From NCBI GenBank assembly GCA_001595385.3, contig LVEI03000001.1, positions 558,001-622,000 on the forward strand: a stretch of DNA of 64,000 nucleotides, read 5' to 3'. Positions 17,109 to 26,202 of this stretch are shown piece by piece (position 1 is the stretch's first letter; each line of letters begins with the position of its first letter). This stretch comes from Deltaproteobacteria bacterium GWC2_55_46. GTDB lineage: Bacteria; Desulfobacterota; GWC2-55-46. The position numbers and the translations under genes were made by a program. The notes under the pieces are model-generated. The model saw only the letters and a program-made list of their open reading frames with translations, searched no databases and was not told where the DNA came from.

Positions 17109-17684
17109 TTACTCCACTATCCTCACCTTCAGCTCCACCCGCTCGTTCGGGAGGTCCCTTGGGTTCCTGGGGAGGCTTACTATCTTGTCAGCCACTTCGA
17201 TCCCCTTCGCGACCTCGCCGAATACGGTATACTGGCCGTCGAGGAAGTTGGAGTCCTTGACCACTATGAAGAACTGCGAGCCGGCGCTATTAGGGTCCTG
17301 CGACCTCGCCATGGAGAGGATGCCTCTTTTATGCGGGATGTCATTGAACTCGGCCTTTATATGCCAGCCCGGCCCCCCGGTTCCGTAAGTGTCCTTGTCA
17401 GGCCCCTTGGTGTTCGGGTCCCCGCCCTGTATCATGAACCCGGGTATTACCCTGTGGAAGATAGTCCCGTCATAGAAGCCTTCCTTCGCGAGCTTGACGA
17501 AGTTCTCGACGTGCCCGGGGGCGGCCTCAGGGAAGAAACGTATCTCCATCTCCCCGTACTTTGTCTCTATTACTGCCCTTACTTCCTTCTTCTCTCCCAT
17601 CTTCTTCGCTCCTTCTTTCGCGTTAATTCCGGCGGGCACCGCCGCCATTATAAGTAAAAGGAAAATAATGCAGGCGTATCTCAT
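17109..17684 (-). CDS. Exported cyclophilin-type peptidyl-prolyl cis-trans isomerase
   Basis: A 191-residue cyclophilin. Residues 1-22 are a Sec signal peptide (RYACIIFLLLIMAAVPAGINA), so it should act in the periplasm. The catalytic domain shows FHRVIPGFMIQGGDP (with the catalytic Arg), SMARSQDPNSAGSQFFI, and LDGQYTVFGEV. It catalyses proline isomerisation during folding. AGGGG with a 7-nt spacer precedes the ATG, and a TTGACA-type promoter lies 40-70 bp upstream. Monocistronic by context, converging on the YkgJ-like gene. Confidence 0.95.
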   Translation of the reverse strand: MRYACIIFLLLIMAAVPAGINAKEGAKKMGEKKEVRAVIETKYGEMEIRFFPEAAPGHVENFVKLAKEGFYDGTIFHRVIPGFMIQGGDPNTKGPDKDTYGTGGPGWHIKAEFNDIPHKRGILSMARSQDPNSAGSQFFIVVKDSNFLDGQYTVFGEVAKGIEVADKIVSLPRNPRDLPNERVELKVRIVE

Positions 17685-17723
17685 ATGTTGTCCCCTCTAT
17701 CAAACGAAGATTAAAAGCAGTAC

Positions 17724-17752
17724 AGTAAACCTTATGGCCAAACGATTGTCAA
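17724..17752 (-). promoter_or_regulatory. Promoter of the cyclophilin gene
   Basis: Minus strand: perfect TTGACA (17747-17752), 17 bp spacer, TTTACT (17724-17729), 40 bp before the ATG. Confidence 0.55.
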
Positions 17753-17798
17753 TAGCTTATGGCTGTAAAAACCCATAATCCCATAGAGGAAAGCGCAT

Positions 17799-19274
17799 CT
17801 ATAGATCTCTTTCCTTGAGCCATTTCCTGATATGGCTTTTAGCCTCTCTTTTGGTCCTTATCAACCCCTGCTCGACCCGGCTGTTGAGCTCGCCGATTAT
17901 CTCTCCGACCAGCGGCCCTTCAGCGACCCCGAAAGTATCCATAATCTCCTGCCCTGTCAAAAGCGGCTTTGGCTTCTTTTTCGTATAAACCCCGTAGTAG
18001 AAGCTCATCATGTCGAGGACGACCGAGTATAACTCGGCGTCCTCAGAGCCCCTTGTGGCCCTGGCGTCAGCGAGGGCGAGGCAAAGGAGCATGAGCCCGC
18101 CGGATGAGCCGGAGGCTCTGAAATAATGCCCCTTGGCCCTGAAGCTCCGTTCTTTAAGGGCAGCGAGCATGAAGACCCTGTGGTGGTTCTTTATAAAAAA
18201 CGAAAGGTCGTTTACGGTCTTCCTGCTGAACCTTAGCCTCTGGAAGAGCCCTTTTATGCCTTCTGCCCCTTTTGTGTCGTGGCCTATGAATGTAAGCCTT
18301 CCCTCTTCCCTTGATATCGCGTAAGGCTTTCCGAAGTCATGGAAGAAAGCGGCGAGCTTAAAAATGCACAAGTTAGAAAGCTGACCCTCGGAGCGCTGGA
18401 AGTATTCCCTTAGCCTTTCAGAAAAACCAGGGAACGTGTATTGAGACAGACCAGCGAGAAGCGACTCAGCCTCCTTAAGCGTCGCCAGCGTATGCCTGAG
18501 AAGGTCATAGCCCTGAACTGAAGCCCAGCCCGAGATCTCAGGCAATATCTCATTGACGAGGCCGGTCCCATAAAGCAGCTCTATGCCCTCGGCGGTGCCG
18601 TTGGCGAGAAAAAGCTCCGTTATCTCGTCCCTTATCCTCTCCGGAGAGCTTTTTCCTATAAGGCCGGCCTTCTTCTTTATAAGCGAGAACGTATCAGGCG
18701 TTATATCGAGGTAGTACTGCCTTGAAAGCCTCACCGCCCGGAGCATCCTCAACGGGTCTTCATCAAAGACGGTCTCAGAGACCGCCTTAATGACGCGCCT
18801 CCGGGCGTCCTCAATGCCTCCGAAGGGATCGATAGGCAGCGAGCCTGGTGAAAAGAGAGAGCGCGCCGGGATCGCCATCGCGTTTACGGTAAAATCCCTT
18901 TTACCGAGGTCTTCATCTATGCCACCAGGGCTTAACGGCGTGAAATCGAGCGTAACTTTCGCCCCATCTTTCAGAACCACCCTGAAAACACCTGCCTCCG
19001 CGTCCAAAGCGAAATGTGCCCCGCCGAGCCTTGCCGCTACCTCGGCCGCGAACGCGGCTATATCATCCTTCACGGCAAAATCATAGTCAGGGGCGGCCGG
19101 GACTCCCAAAGCGAGGTTCCTCAGCGCCCCGCCCACGAGATAGACCTCTGTATCGCCAGCTACGGAGACGACCTCTTTCATCACAGGGTCGCCTGCCAGC
19201 CCTTGAAGTCCCTTGAAAAAAGAAAGGGCCGAATCTCTTCGGCCCGTCTGTCCTCTCTCGACTTTTCGGCTCAC
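17799..19274 (-). CDS. cca: tRNA nucleotidyltransferase / poly(A) polymerase family protein with HD domain
   Basis: A 491-residue class II nucleotidyltransferase. Head domain: YLVGGALRNLALG and DYDFAVKDD with the two catalytic acidic residues (about 45-75), then DFTVNAMAIP and the RNA-binding neck DEDPLRMLRAVRLSRQY. A degenerate HD phosphohydrolase segment follows (FFHDFGKPYAIS, FIGHDTKGA; about 300-345). Members add CCA or A residues to RNA 3' ends; which one cannot be decided here. The start is a GTG overlapping the TPR gene stop by 4 bp (GTGA), indicating coupling. No good terminator is seen after it. Confidence 0.9.
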   Translation of the reverse strand: MSRKVERGQTGRRDSALSFFKGLQGLAGDPVMKEVVSVAGDTEVYLVGGALRNLALGVPAAPDYDFAVKDDIAAFAAEVAARLGGAHFALDAEAGVFRVVLKDGAKVTLDFTPLSPGGIDEDLGKRDFTVNAMAIPARSLFSPGSLPIDPFGGIEDARRRVIKAVSETVFDEDPLRMLRAVRLSRQYYLDITPDTFSLIKKKAGLIGKSSPERIRDEITELFLANGTAEGIELLYGTGLVNEILPEISGWASVQGYDLLRHTLATLKEAESLLAGLSQYTFPGFSERLREYFQRSEGQLSNLCIFKLAAFFHDFGKPYAISREEGRLTFIGHDTKGAEGIKGLFQRLRFSRKTVNDLSFFIKNHHRVFMLAALKERSFRAKGHYFRASGSSGGLMLLCLALADARATRGSEDAELYSVVLDMMSFYYGVYTKKKPKPLLTGQEIMDTFGVAEGPLVGEIIGELNSRVEQGLIRTKREAKSHIRKWLKERDL

Positions 19275-21637
19275 AGGAGCTCTACCTCGATAAGCCCGTC
19301 ATCGAGCGGCACCATCGGCCTGTGGCTCATCGATTCATTGACCTTCGAAGCGATCTCCCTGAACGAAGGCGCAAGCTCGTAGATGCCCTTGAATATCTCC
19401 TCGGACTCCTCAGTCTCTCCGGCGGCCTCATAGGCGAGCCCGAGCTCGTACATCATGCCGATCCTCTCCTCGATCGAACGGCCCTCTACCTTTATACCCT
19501 TAAGATAATAGCCCACCGCCTCCTGAGGCTCGTCCATCGCCATGGAACAGAGCCCGAGCCTCGAATAGCAGTCGAACTCAAGGCGCGGGTCCTTGAGGGC
19601 TATCTTGAACTCTTTTGAGGCCTCGGCAAAGAGCTCCATCTCCATGTACGCTATCCCCAGGTTGTAATGGGTCTCGGAGTCCTCCTTGCTGAGCTGCTGA
19701 CCGATGCCGGTCTTGAACTCGTCGAAGGTCTCCCTTGATTCATTGCCTCCCCAGGGACCTGCGAGGTCCTTGAGAGCCTCCTCCATCCCAAGCTCGGCTG
19801 AAAGGTCGACATACTCCTCCGCCACGGAGCCGGCTGGCTCAGCCGCCTCATGAGGAGCAGGCTCTATCTTCTCCATAAGCTCGTCTATGGCGGAGGAAAG
19901 GTCTTCAAGGGACTCTTCCGTCTGGAATCCGAGATCCTCGCCCTTCTCTTCCGGAAGCGGCTCCTCCTCAATAGCTTTCAGATCTTCTTTGATATCCTCT
20001 GCCGGCACAGGCTCCGTAGAGTCCAGCACCCCTGAAGGGCTCATGCCCTCTTCAACCATGCTCTCGAGCGCTTCTATCTGAGGGCTCTCAGCCTGGGCCG
20101 CCTCTTCTGATTCAACCGGCGGCGGTTCATTCGATATGAGTTCGAATTCTATTTCCGGAGAAGCAACAGGCTCAGGCTGGGCCACTTCCTCGACAGGCGC
20201 GGAATGTTCCTCTTCAGCCAGAAGAGGAACGGCCTCAACCGCTTCTACCTCCGCGCTCTCTTCTACCACCTCTGGCTCCGCCTCTTGCGGATTAAAGGCC
20301 TCTATCTCTATCGCATAAGGCGCCTTTGGCTCCTGCTCGCTAAATATCTCTTCGGCCGCATCCTGAAGCGGCTCTTTAACCTCGGCTTCGGGCAGCACCT
20401 CTTCCTGAGCCGCCACTACAGGAGCTGCATCTTCCTGCGGCGCGACATCTTCTACAGGCGCTGCCTCAACATGGAGCTCGAATTCTATTTCGATTTCAGG
20501 GGCCTCTTCAAGTGGTGGCTCACCTGCAGGGGCAGCCTCTGGCGTGCCCTCCGCTTCCATCAAAGGCAGTTCGCCCTTAAGGAGGTCTTCAAGCTCTATT
20601 TCGATCTCACCTGATGAGGTTTCTGTCTCCGCCTGGACATCAGGCTCTTGTTCCGCAACCGGCACATCGACCTGCTCCAAAACGGCATTGGCAGGCTGAT
20701 CTGATTCCTCGAAGCCTTCTACCGATATCTCAAGTTCCTCTTCAGGCCATGAGATAAGCGCCGGCTCACCGGTAACGGGAGGCGCGGCCTCGGCCTGAGG
20801 CGCGCTAACAGCCTCGACCGGTATCTCGACAGGCTTTTCCTCGTCCTTCTTGAGCTTTTTAAGGAAACCGGCGGCTTCCGCGTCGGCAGGCTTTATCCCG
20901 ATTATCTTCTCAGCCGTTTCCCTCGCCTCGTCGCTCCTGGCCGAACCCTTGTAATATTCAAAGAGCAGTTTTAGAAAACGGGTCTGCTGGAAGGTATCGC
21001 CTTTTAACCTGTAGAGCTCGGCGAGGCCGGTGATTATCTTCTCATCGGCGGGGTTGGAATTGTAGAGCCCGAGGTAGACCTTCTCGGCTTTGTCCAGCTT
21101 GCCCTGCTGGACGAGCCTGTCGAAGATGAAGGAGTATTCAGCGAGCGCGTCCTTGTCGAAGGAAAGGCGCTGGTAGAGTTCAGCGAGCTTGAGCCTGACC
21201 CCGATATTATTCGGGTCGACCTCGACCATCTTCTTGAGGAGATCAAGCACCTCGCTGGTCTTGCCGCGGCGCTCGAACCAGGCCACGATATAGCTGTACT
21301 CGCTTATGGCGTCGGCTATGAGCCTCTGCTTGGTATAAAGCTCAGCCAGCTTGTTGTGCACTTCCAGGGTGTCTTCGAGCTTCAGTACCTGCTTGTAGAC
21401 TGCTATGGCCTTGAGATAGAAGCCCCTCTGGGCGTTGGCCCTGGCCGCCTCGGTATACTCCTTCACGGCCTCGGGCTTCTTCCCGAGCTTTACGTAGAGG
21501 TCGCCTATCCGAAGGCGGATGGAGATGTCCCTCGGGTCAGCCTCGGCGGCAGACCTGTACTCGGCTATAGCCTTGTCATAGTAGCCCTTCTGTATGAGCT
21601 TCTGGGCCTTGTCTATGAGTTTTTCCTTAAGAGCCAT
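19271..21637 (-). CDS. Large TPR protein with acidic low-complexity middle
   Basis: A 788-residue protein of three parts. N-terminal TPR solenoid (about 1-265), e.g. GYYDKAIAEYRSAAEADPRD and NNIGVRLKLAELYQRLSFDKD. A long Glu/Ala/Pro-rich, Pro-containing disordered region (about 270-625) has recurring EIEFEL-type fragments. A second TPR block (about 650-780) starts at DSETHYNLGIAYMEMELFAEA. No signal peptide or membrane segment, so cytoplasmic. Such proteins with split TPR blocks are frequent in deltaproteobacteria and are presumed scaffolds. It is co-transcribed with the CCA enzyme. Specific function unknown. An extended -10 promoter lies about 65 bp upstream. Confidence 0.85.
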   Translation of the reverse strand: MALKEKLIDKAQKLIQKGYYDKAIAEYRSAAEADPRDISIRLRIGDLYVKLGKKPEAVKEYTEAARANAQRGFYLKAIAVYKQVLKLEDTLEVHNKLAELYTKQRLIADAISEYSYIVAWFERRGKTSEVLDLLKKMVEVDPNNIGVRLKLAELYQRLSFDKDALAEYSFIFDRLVQQGKLDKAEKVYLGLYNSNPADEKIITGLAELYRLKGDTFQQTRFLKLLFEYYKGSARSDEARETAEKIIGIKPADAEAAGFLKKLKKDEEKPVEIPVEAVSAPQAEAAPPVTGEPALISWPEEELEISVEGFEESDQPANAVLEQVDVPVAEQEPDVQAETETSSGEIEIELEDLLKGELPLMEAEGTPEAAPAGEPPLEEAPEIEIEFELHVEAAPVEDVAPQEDAAPVVAAQEEVLPEAEVKEPLQDAAEEIFSEQEPKAPYAIEIEAFNPQEAEPEVVEESAEVEAVEAVPLLAEEEHSAPVEEVAQPEPVASPEIEFELISNEPPPVESEEAAQAESPQIEALESMVEEGMSPSGVLDSTEPVPAEDIKEDLKAIEEEPLPEEKGEDLGFQTEESLEDLSSAIDELMEKIEPAPHEAAEPAGSVAEEYVDLSAELGMEEALKDLAGPWGGNESRETFDEFKTGIGQQLSKEDSETHYNLGIAYMEMELFAEASKEFKIALKDPRLEFDCYSRLGLCSMAMDEPQEAVGYYLKGIKVEGRSIEERIGMMYELGLAYEAAGETEESEEIFKGIYELAPSFREIASKVNESMSHRPMVPLDDGLIEVELL

Positions 21638-21699
21638 ATCCCCCCGAGTCTAATATATCGGCAGCTCCTTTTAAAAACCAAAGGGAAAACCTTTGACAA

Positions 21700-21708
21700 A
21701 TTATATCA
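21700..21708 (-). promoter_or_regulatory. Extended -10 promoter for the TPR-cca operon
   Basis: TGATATAAT on the minus strand: a perfect TATAAT preceded by the TGn extension, with only a poor -35. It lies 62 bp before the TPR ATG. The 225 bp gap 21638-21862 holds this and otherwise nothing recognised. Confidence 0.5.
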
Positions 21709-21862
21709 TAATCCGGTTTTTGAGGAAAAACAATCACTTGGGAGAGATACGTTCCACTGGACAGGAGGCGGCAACTGTTTACCCGGCGAGTTGGTGAAAA
21801 AATGCCGAAATGACGATTTTTGAAGACTATGGTCGCAGAGCGGGCTTATTTTAAGCAGCCTG

Positions 21863-22582
21863 TCAGAGTGCTTGCGCCTCATCTTCCCGGGTAAGCCCTG
21901 AGAGATCGAAGGTGACGCCAAATCCCTCTGCGAATCTTTTGACCAGAAGGGATCTGAGCTCTGAGGCGCTAACAGTGCTAAACTCGCCTGCCGAGGCCAT
22001 CTTCCCGGCGATCCCCGGGCCGAAGACCATATCATTAAGCTCGGTGTCAGGGCCCATGAGTATTGAGCCGTGCTGGAGGAAGGCTTTTCTAAAGCGCCTC
22101 TGGGCGCTGCCGACGATCTTCCTTCCCCCGGCGAGGACCTCGAACCTCGAAGGCGACTGGAAACAGGCCCGGTTCTTCGCTCCCGAGGCGCTGCCCTTGA
22201 AAAGGGCGGCCTCCACCCCGGCATCCCTGAGCGCCGCTGTAATGCACCGGCTTATGACAGAGTAGCTCTTCAAGATGCCGCCTGAGAAAAGGGGGTCTCC
22301 GCAAAGGCCCGCTACCGAATAGGTCACCTCGTGCCAATGGAGGACCGCCCTGCCGCCGGTTATCCTCCTCACGACAGGAAGGCCGAGGCCGGCAAACGGG
22401 CTCTCGTCCTGCAGATAGCCCAGTGAGATGGTCGGACGGTCCCAGCCGTAAAGCCGGAGCGTGGGAGCGCCCTCCCCCGACTCAAGCGAGCCGAGGAGGA
22501 AGGAGTCCCTTGCCATGTTCACCGCTCCCGGCAGGTCCTCATCCAGTATAAGCCTCCATTGCATAAGGCCTGTCTTCGTCAT
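21863..22582 (-). CDS. lipM: Octanoyltransferase LipM-like (biotin/lipoate A/B ligase family)
   Basis: A 239-residue member of the lipoate/biotin ligase fold. Motifs: RRITGGRAVLHWHEVTYSVA (about 73-92, lipoyl/octanoyl binding), NRACFQSPSRFEVLAGGRK with a cysteine in the place of the LipM acyl-thioester cysteine (about 137-155), and KIVGSAQRR...FLQHGSIL with the invariant lysine. LipM moves octanoyl from acyl-carrier protein to GcvH or E2 domains, starting lipoate synthesis; LplA-type ligase activity is the alternative. ATG start, no clear ribosome site. It follows accC by 18 bp, linking it to acyl-chain metabolism. Confidence 0.85.
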   Translation of the reverse strand: MTKTGLMQWRLILDEDLPGAVNMARDSFLLGSLESGEGAPTLRLYGWDRPTISLGYLQDESPFAGLGLPVVRRITGGRAVLHWHEVTYSVAGLCGDPLFSGGILKSYSVISRCITAALRDAGVEAALFKGSASGAKNRACFQSPSRFEVLAGGRKIVGSAQRRFRKAFLQHGSILMGPDTELNDMVFGPGIAGKMASAGEFSTVSASELRSLLVKRFAEGFGVTFDLSGLTREDEAQAL

Positions 22583-22600
22583 ATGCGGATTTTAGCAGAG

Positions 22601-23935
22601 TTACGTAAATCTGGAGAGGAAGTCTATATTGGTCTTTCCAGCGATGAAGTCGTGGTCCCTCATGATCTTAAGGTGCAGAGGGATATTGGTCTTGATGCCG
22701 CCGATATGGAATTCCTCAAGCGCCCTCGTCATCCTCGCTATCGCCTCCTCCCTCGTCTCCGCGTGGACGATGAGCTTGGCAAGGAGGTTGTCATAATGGG
22801 GAGTAACGGTGTAGCCGCAATATATGGCGCTGTCGAGCCTCACGCCGAGGCCGCCGGGCAATATGAGCTCGGTTATCTTGCCTGGGCAGGGCATGAATGA
22901 CTTTGGGTCCTCCGCGTTTATCCTGCACTCTATGGAATGGCCCTTCATGGAGACGTTCTTCTGCTTTATCGGAAGCTTCTCCCCGAGGGCTATCTGAATC
23001 TGGGACTTCACGAGGTCAATGCCGGTTACCATCTCGGTCACCGGGTGCTCGACCTGGACCCTGGTGTTCATCTCCATGAAATAGAAGTTCTTGTTCTTGT
23101 CGAGCAGGAACTCGACCGTGCCGATGTTCGTATACCCTATGCCCTTGGCAAGCTTCACAGCAGCCTCGCCCATCTTCTGCCTGAGCCTTGGGTCGAGGGC
23201 CGGAGAAGGGCACTCTTCGAGTATCTTCTGGTGCCTCCTCTGTATGGAGCACTCCCTTTCGCCGAGGTGTATGATGTTGCCGTGCTCGTCGGCCATGACC
23301 TGTATCTCGATATGGCGCGGCAGCTCGCAGAAACGCTCTATGAAGACCTCTCCGTCGCCGAAGGCCGCCAGGGCCTCTGTCTTGGCGGTATTGAAGGCGC
23401 TGCCGAGGCTCGCCTGCGTGTGAACGAGCTTCATGCCACGTCCACCGCCTCCGGCCGCGGCTTTTATGAGCACCGGGAAGCCTATCCTCTTGGAGACCTC
23501 AAGGGCCTCCTTCTCGTCGGCCACGGCATGGTCGGACCATGGGAGCACCGGGACCTTGAGCTCCTCCGCGAGCTTCTTTGCCTGTACCTTATTTCCCATG
23601 AGGCGCATGGTGTTCGACGTGGGCCCTATGAACTTTATGCCGCACTTCTCGCATGCCTCGGCAAAGCCGGAGTTCTCTGCGAGGAAGCCGTAGCCGGGGT
23701 GCACAGCCTCGGCATCAGCGACCTCCATGGCGCTTATAAGGGAAGTTATATTGAGGTAGCTGTCCTTGCTCTTCGCCGGGCCTATGCAGATGGCTCCGTC
23801 GGCAAGCCTTGTGTGAAGGGACTCCCTGTCTGCCTCGGAGTATACCGCCAGGGTCTTTACTCCCATTTCGCGGCAGGCCCTTATTATCCTTACGGCTATC
23901 TCGCCCCTGTTTGCTATCAGTATCTTATTGAACAT
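22601..23935 (-). CDS. accC: Acetyl-CoA carboxylase, biotin carboxylase subunit
   Basis: A 444-residue biotin carboxylase, normal length. N-terminal domain [24 protein letters not shown]-grasp with [14 protein letters not shown] (glycine loop, about 158-171), [18 protein letters not shown] (catalytic/metal residues, about 287-304), and the C-terminal domain starting [12 protein letters not shown]. It carboxylates the biotin of BCCP using ATP and bicarbonate. AGGA lies 4 nt before the ATG. Transcribed directly after accB (46 bp gap), the standard order. The carboxyltransferase genes accA/accD are not in the window. Confidence 0.97.
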   Translation of the reverse strand: MFNKILIANRGEIAVRIIRACREMGVKTLAVYSEADRESLHTRLADGAICIGPAKSKDSYLNITSLISAMEVADAEAVHPGYGFLAENSGFAEACEKCGIKFIGPTSNTMRLMGNKVQAKKLAEELKVPVLPWSDHAVADEKEALEVSKRIGFPVLIKAAAGGGGRGMKLVHTQASLGSAFNTAKTEALAAFGDGEVFIERFCELPRHIEIQVMADEHGNIIHLGERECSIQRRHQKILEECPSPALDPRLRQKMGEAAVKLAKGIGYTNIGTVEFLLDKNKNFYFMEMNTRVQVEHPVTEMVTGIDLVKSQIQIALGEKLPIKQKNVSMKGHSIECRINAEDPKSFMPCPGKITELILPGGLGVRLDSAIYCGYTVTPHYDNLLAKLIVHAETREEAIARMTRALEEFHIGGIKTNIPLHLKIMRDHDFIAGKTNIDFLSRFT

Positions 23936-23981
23936 GGTTTCCTTGGCGGGCCGCTGCCTCCATGAGGCGCGGGACGGCTTG

Positions 23982-24431
23982 CTATTTGGAGACCTCTATA
24001 TGGAAGAGCGGCTCGCCGTACTCGACAGGCTGCCCGTTCTCCACGAGGATCGACACGACCTTTCCGTTATACTCGCTTTCGATTTCGTTCATGAGCTTCA
24101 TAGCCTCTATGATGCACAGGGCCTGTGCCTTCCTGACGACGCTGCCCGTCTCTATGAAAGGCGCGGCGTCCGGGGCCGGGGACCTGTAGAATGTGCCGAC
24201 CATCGGAGAGGTAACGACCTTTATGTTGTCGGGCCTGGCCTTCTCATTCTTAGCGGCCTCGACGGATTTTGCCTCTTCCGGGGCGGCCGCTGGCGCGGCA
24301 ATCGCCTCTTGTACGGCGTAGGCGTTGCCCCGTTTGAGCCTCACCTTGCCTTCCGGCCCCTCGAGCTCGAACTCGACTATGTCGGTCTCCCTCAGGAACT
24401 TGTAAATGGCTTTTATATCCTTAATATCCAT
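23982..24431 (-). CDS. accB: Acetyl-CoA carboxylase biotin carboxyl carrier protein
   Basis: A 149-residue BCCP. N-terminal helix [21 protein letters not shown], a hinge rich in Ala/Pro (about 50-75), and the C-terminal biotinyl domain with [11 protein letters not shown], whose lysine is biotinylated. AGGAGG with a 4-nt spacer selects the ATG at 24429-24431 over the TTG one codon earlier. It carries carboxybiotin from AccC to the carboxyltransferase in the first step of fatty-acid synthesis. It follows pepP by 9 bp in the same transcript. Confidence 0.95.
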   Translation of the reverse strand: MDIKDIKAIYKFLRETDIVEFELEGPEGKVRLKRGNAYAVQEAIAAPAAAPEEAKSVEAAKNEKARPDNIKVVTSPMVGTFYRSPAPDAAPFIETGSVVRKAQALCIIEAMKLMNEIESEYNGKVVSILVENGQPVEYGEPLFHIEVSK

Positions 24432-24440
24432 CAATCCTCC

Positions 24441-25553
24441 TCAAAGTATGACGAGATCCCGTATGGAATTTGTGAGCATCTCGCATCCGCCCTTTTTGAC
24501 AAGGACCATATCCTCTATTCTTACTCCACCCCATCCCGGAATATATATGCCGGGCTCGACCGTTATGACCATCCCCTCATGGAGCACGTCCTCGCTTATA
24601 GGGCTTATCGAAGGCCCCTCGTGTATTTCAAGGCCTGTGCCGTGGCCTGTGCCGTGGGAGAAGTACTTGCCGTACCCGGCCTTCTCTATATATCCCCTTG
24701 CCGCCGCGTCGACGTCAGAGGCCTTGACCCCGGCCTTGACCGCGTCAATGGCAACGGCCTGCGCCTCTTTAACTATCCGGTAGACTTCCTTCTGCCTGGC
24801 CTGAGGCCTTCCGACAGAGAAGGTGCGGGTCTCATCCGAGTTATACCCGTCCTTGATTACCCCCATGTCAACTACGACCAGCTCGCCTTTTTTTATCTTC
24901 TTCCCGGAGGCCTTGCCGTGCGGGAGCGCCCCCCTCGGGCCTGAGGCGATGATCGTATCGAAGGCCAGGGCTTCAGCCCCTCTCCTCCTCATGGCCACCT
25001 CTACGGAGAATGCGGCCTCTTCCTCCACGGCACCGGGCTTTATGAAGCGCATGGCGGCCTTGAAGCCCGCGTCAAGTAAAGAGGCCGAGGCCTTAAGGCG
25101 CTCTATCTCGAAGGCGTCCTTCCTCTGCCTGAGCTTGCCGACGACCCCGGCGGTAGGCTTGAGCTTTACCTTTGAAAGCGCCTTGTCGAGCTTCGAGTAT
25201 GTGCTGAAGTTCAGGTTTGCCGCCTCGAAGCCGAGTGTCTTGACCTTCAAGCCCTTCGCGATATCCGCTATTTCGTCAAAGGCCTTCTTGAATATCCTGA
25301 TCTTACAGCCCCTGACCTCGGCCTTTGCCTGCTCCGTATAACGGGGGTCGGTCAAAAAGAAGGCCTCGCGGGGCGTGATTATCATAAAGACGTTGGAGCC
25401 GGTGAAGCCTGAAAGATATCTGGCGCTATTGATATCGCTTACAAGGATGGCGTCTACCTTCTCGGTTTTAAGCGCCGCCTTTAAGCCCTTGATCCTCGCC
25501 CTGTGATCAGCCTTTGTTTTGACCGCCAACTTGATCCCCTCAGGCAAGCTCAA
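24441..25553 (-). CDS. pepP: Xaa-Pro aminopeptidase-like M24 peptidase
   Basis: A 370-residue two-domain M24B peptidase. Creatinase-like N-terminal domain (about 15-145) and pita-bread catalytic domain (about 150-368) with the metal ligands in VVDMGVIKDGYNSDETRTF (two Asp), HGTGHGTGLEIHEGP (His), EPGIYIP (Glu) and GGVRIEDMVLV (Glu). It removes N-terminal residues preceding proline using two metal ions. The apparent start is TTG at 25551-25553, overlapping the roadblock gene by 14 bp, with GGAGG about 9 nt upstream. Location before accB is common in bacteria. Confidence 0.93.
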   Translation of the reverse strand: MSLPEGIKLAVKTKADHRARIKGLKAALKTEKVDAILVSDINSARYLSGFTGSNVFMIITPREAFFLTDPRYTEQAKAEVRGCKIRIFKKAFDEIADIAKGLKVKTLGFEAANLNFSTYSKLDKALSKVKLKPTAGVVGKLRQRKDAFEIERLKASASLLDAGFKAAMRFIKPGAVEEEAAFSVEVAMRRRGAEALAFDTIIASGPRGALPHGKASGKKIKKGELVVVDMGVIKDGYNSDETRTFSVGRPQARQKEVYRIVKEAQAVAIDAVKAGVKASDVDAAARGYIEKAGYGKYFSHGTGHGTGLEIHEGPSISPISEDVLHEGMVITVEPGIYIPGWGGVRIEDMVLVKKGGCEMLTNSIRDLVIL

Positions 25554-25899
25554 CGGAGGCCGCCTCCGCGGCCCTCCTCAAGAGATATCTCGCCTTCCCG
25601 ATGTTAGAGTCGTGGACGAGCACGAACGCTATGTAATAGTCCTGTGTCGCCATCCTCAAGACAAGGTCGCTTGAGGCTGTCGCGACCATCACCTCTTCTA
25701 CGGCGCCCAGGTCAAGGAGCGCAGAGGCTTTTTTTATCTCGTCTATTACCTTGCCGTACTCGACCCCTACGGTCTCGACGTCATATCCGCCGGACTTTAT
25801 GTACTGATCTACCGAGATACCGTCCATGCCCATGAGAGTGGCCGCTACCGCGCCATCCACCCCTTCGACAAGCCCCCTGAGTATCTCCCTGAAAGACAT
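25540..25899 (-). CDS. Roadblock/LC7 domain protein
   Basis: A 119-residue single roadblock/LC7 domain: MSFREILRGLVEGVDGAVAA, then LMGMDGISVDQY, and a long second helix GVEYGKVIDEIKKASALLDLG. This fold dimerises and, in MglB-type proteins, regulates a small Ras-like GTPase. No MglA-like GTPase gene is in the window, so its partner is unknown. AGGG lies 7 nt before the ATG. Second gene of the transcript that continues into pepP-accB-accC-lipM. Confidence 0.88.
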   Translation of the reverse strand: MSFREILRGLVEGVDGAVAATLMGMDGISVDQYIKSGGYDVETVGVEYGKVIDEIKKASALLDLGAVEEVMVATASSDLVLRMATQDYYIAFVLVHDSNIGKARYLLRRAAEAASVELA

Positions 25900-25912
25900 C
25901 CGTTAGCCCTCT

Positions 25913-26122
25913 TCAGTTCGCGTCCTGGCGCGGCTTTTTCCTTCCGCGCTCGGCAAGCCCCTTGAGCCTCTCTATCCTGAAGATCAGGGACTGGTCCCAG
26001 GGGCTGGTATCCGCGAGTATCTTGTAGATCATCAGGGCGTCCTCATAGTGCCCCTGCCCCTCAAGGACCTCAGCCATCGTGGCTGTAAAAAACATGTCGT
26101 CTCCGGCCTTTATGTTGCCCAT
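25913..26122 (-). CDS. Small TPR-like protein
   Basis: A 69-residue protein with one TPR-like helix pair (FFTATMAEVLEGQGHYEDAL followed by MIYKILADTSPWD) and a basic tail (RGRKKPRQDAN). No function can be assigned. It leads the operon to roadblock-pepP-accB-accC-lipM: 13 bp separates it from the roadblock gene. A promoter with a palindrome over the transcription start lies immediately upstream. No Shine-Dalgarno is visible. Confidence 0.7.
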   Translation of the reverse strand: MGNIKAGDDMFFTATMAEVLEGQGHYEDALMIYKILADTSPWDQSLIFRIERLKGLAERGRKKPRQDAN

Positions 26123-26128
26123 AGCTTT

Positions 26129-26145
26129 ATTAAACCCGGTTTAAT
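26129..26145. promoter_or_regulatory. Palindromic operator over the start of the small TPR-roadblock-acc operon
   Basis: ATTAAACCCGGTTTAAT is a perfect 17 bp dyad (8 + 1 + 8). It begins 5 bp after the -10 box of the adjacent promoter and ends 6 bp before the first ATG, a typical repressor position. Confidence 0.55.
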
Positions 26146-26150
26146 GACCT

Positions 26151-26179
26151 AAATTATTAAAGAAAGCTCACCAAGTCAA
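26151..26179 (-). promoter_or_regulatory. Promoter of the small TPR-roadblock-pepP-acc-lipM operon
   Basis: Minus strand: TTGACT (26174-26179), 17 bp spacer, TAATTT (26151-26156). It lies between aroB and the small TPR gene. Confidence 0.55.
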
Positions 26180-26202
26180 GGAGGAAAACGCAACTCATTG
26201 AA

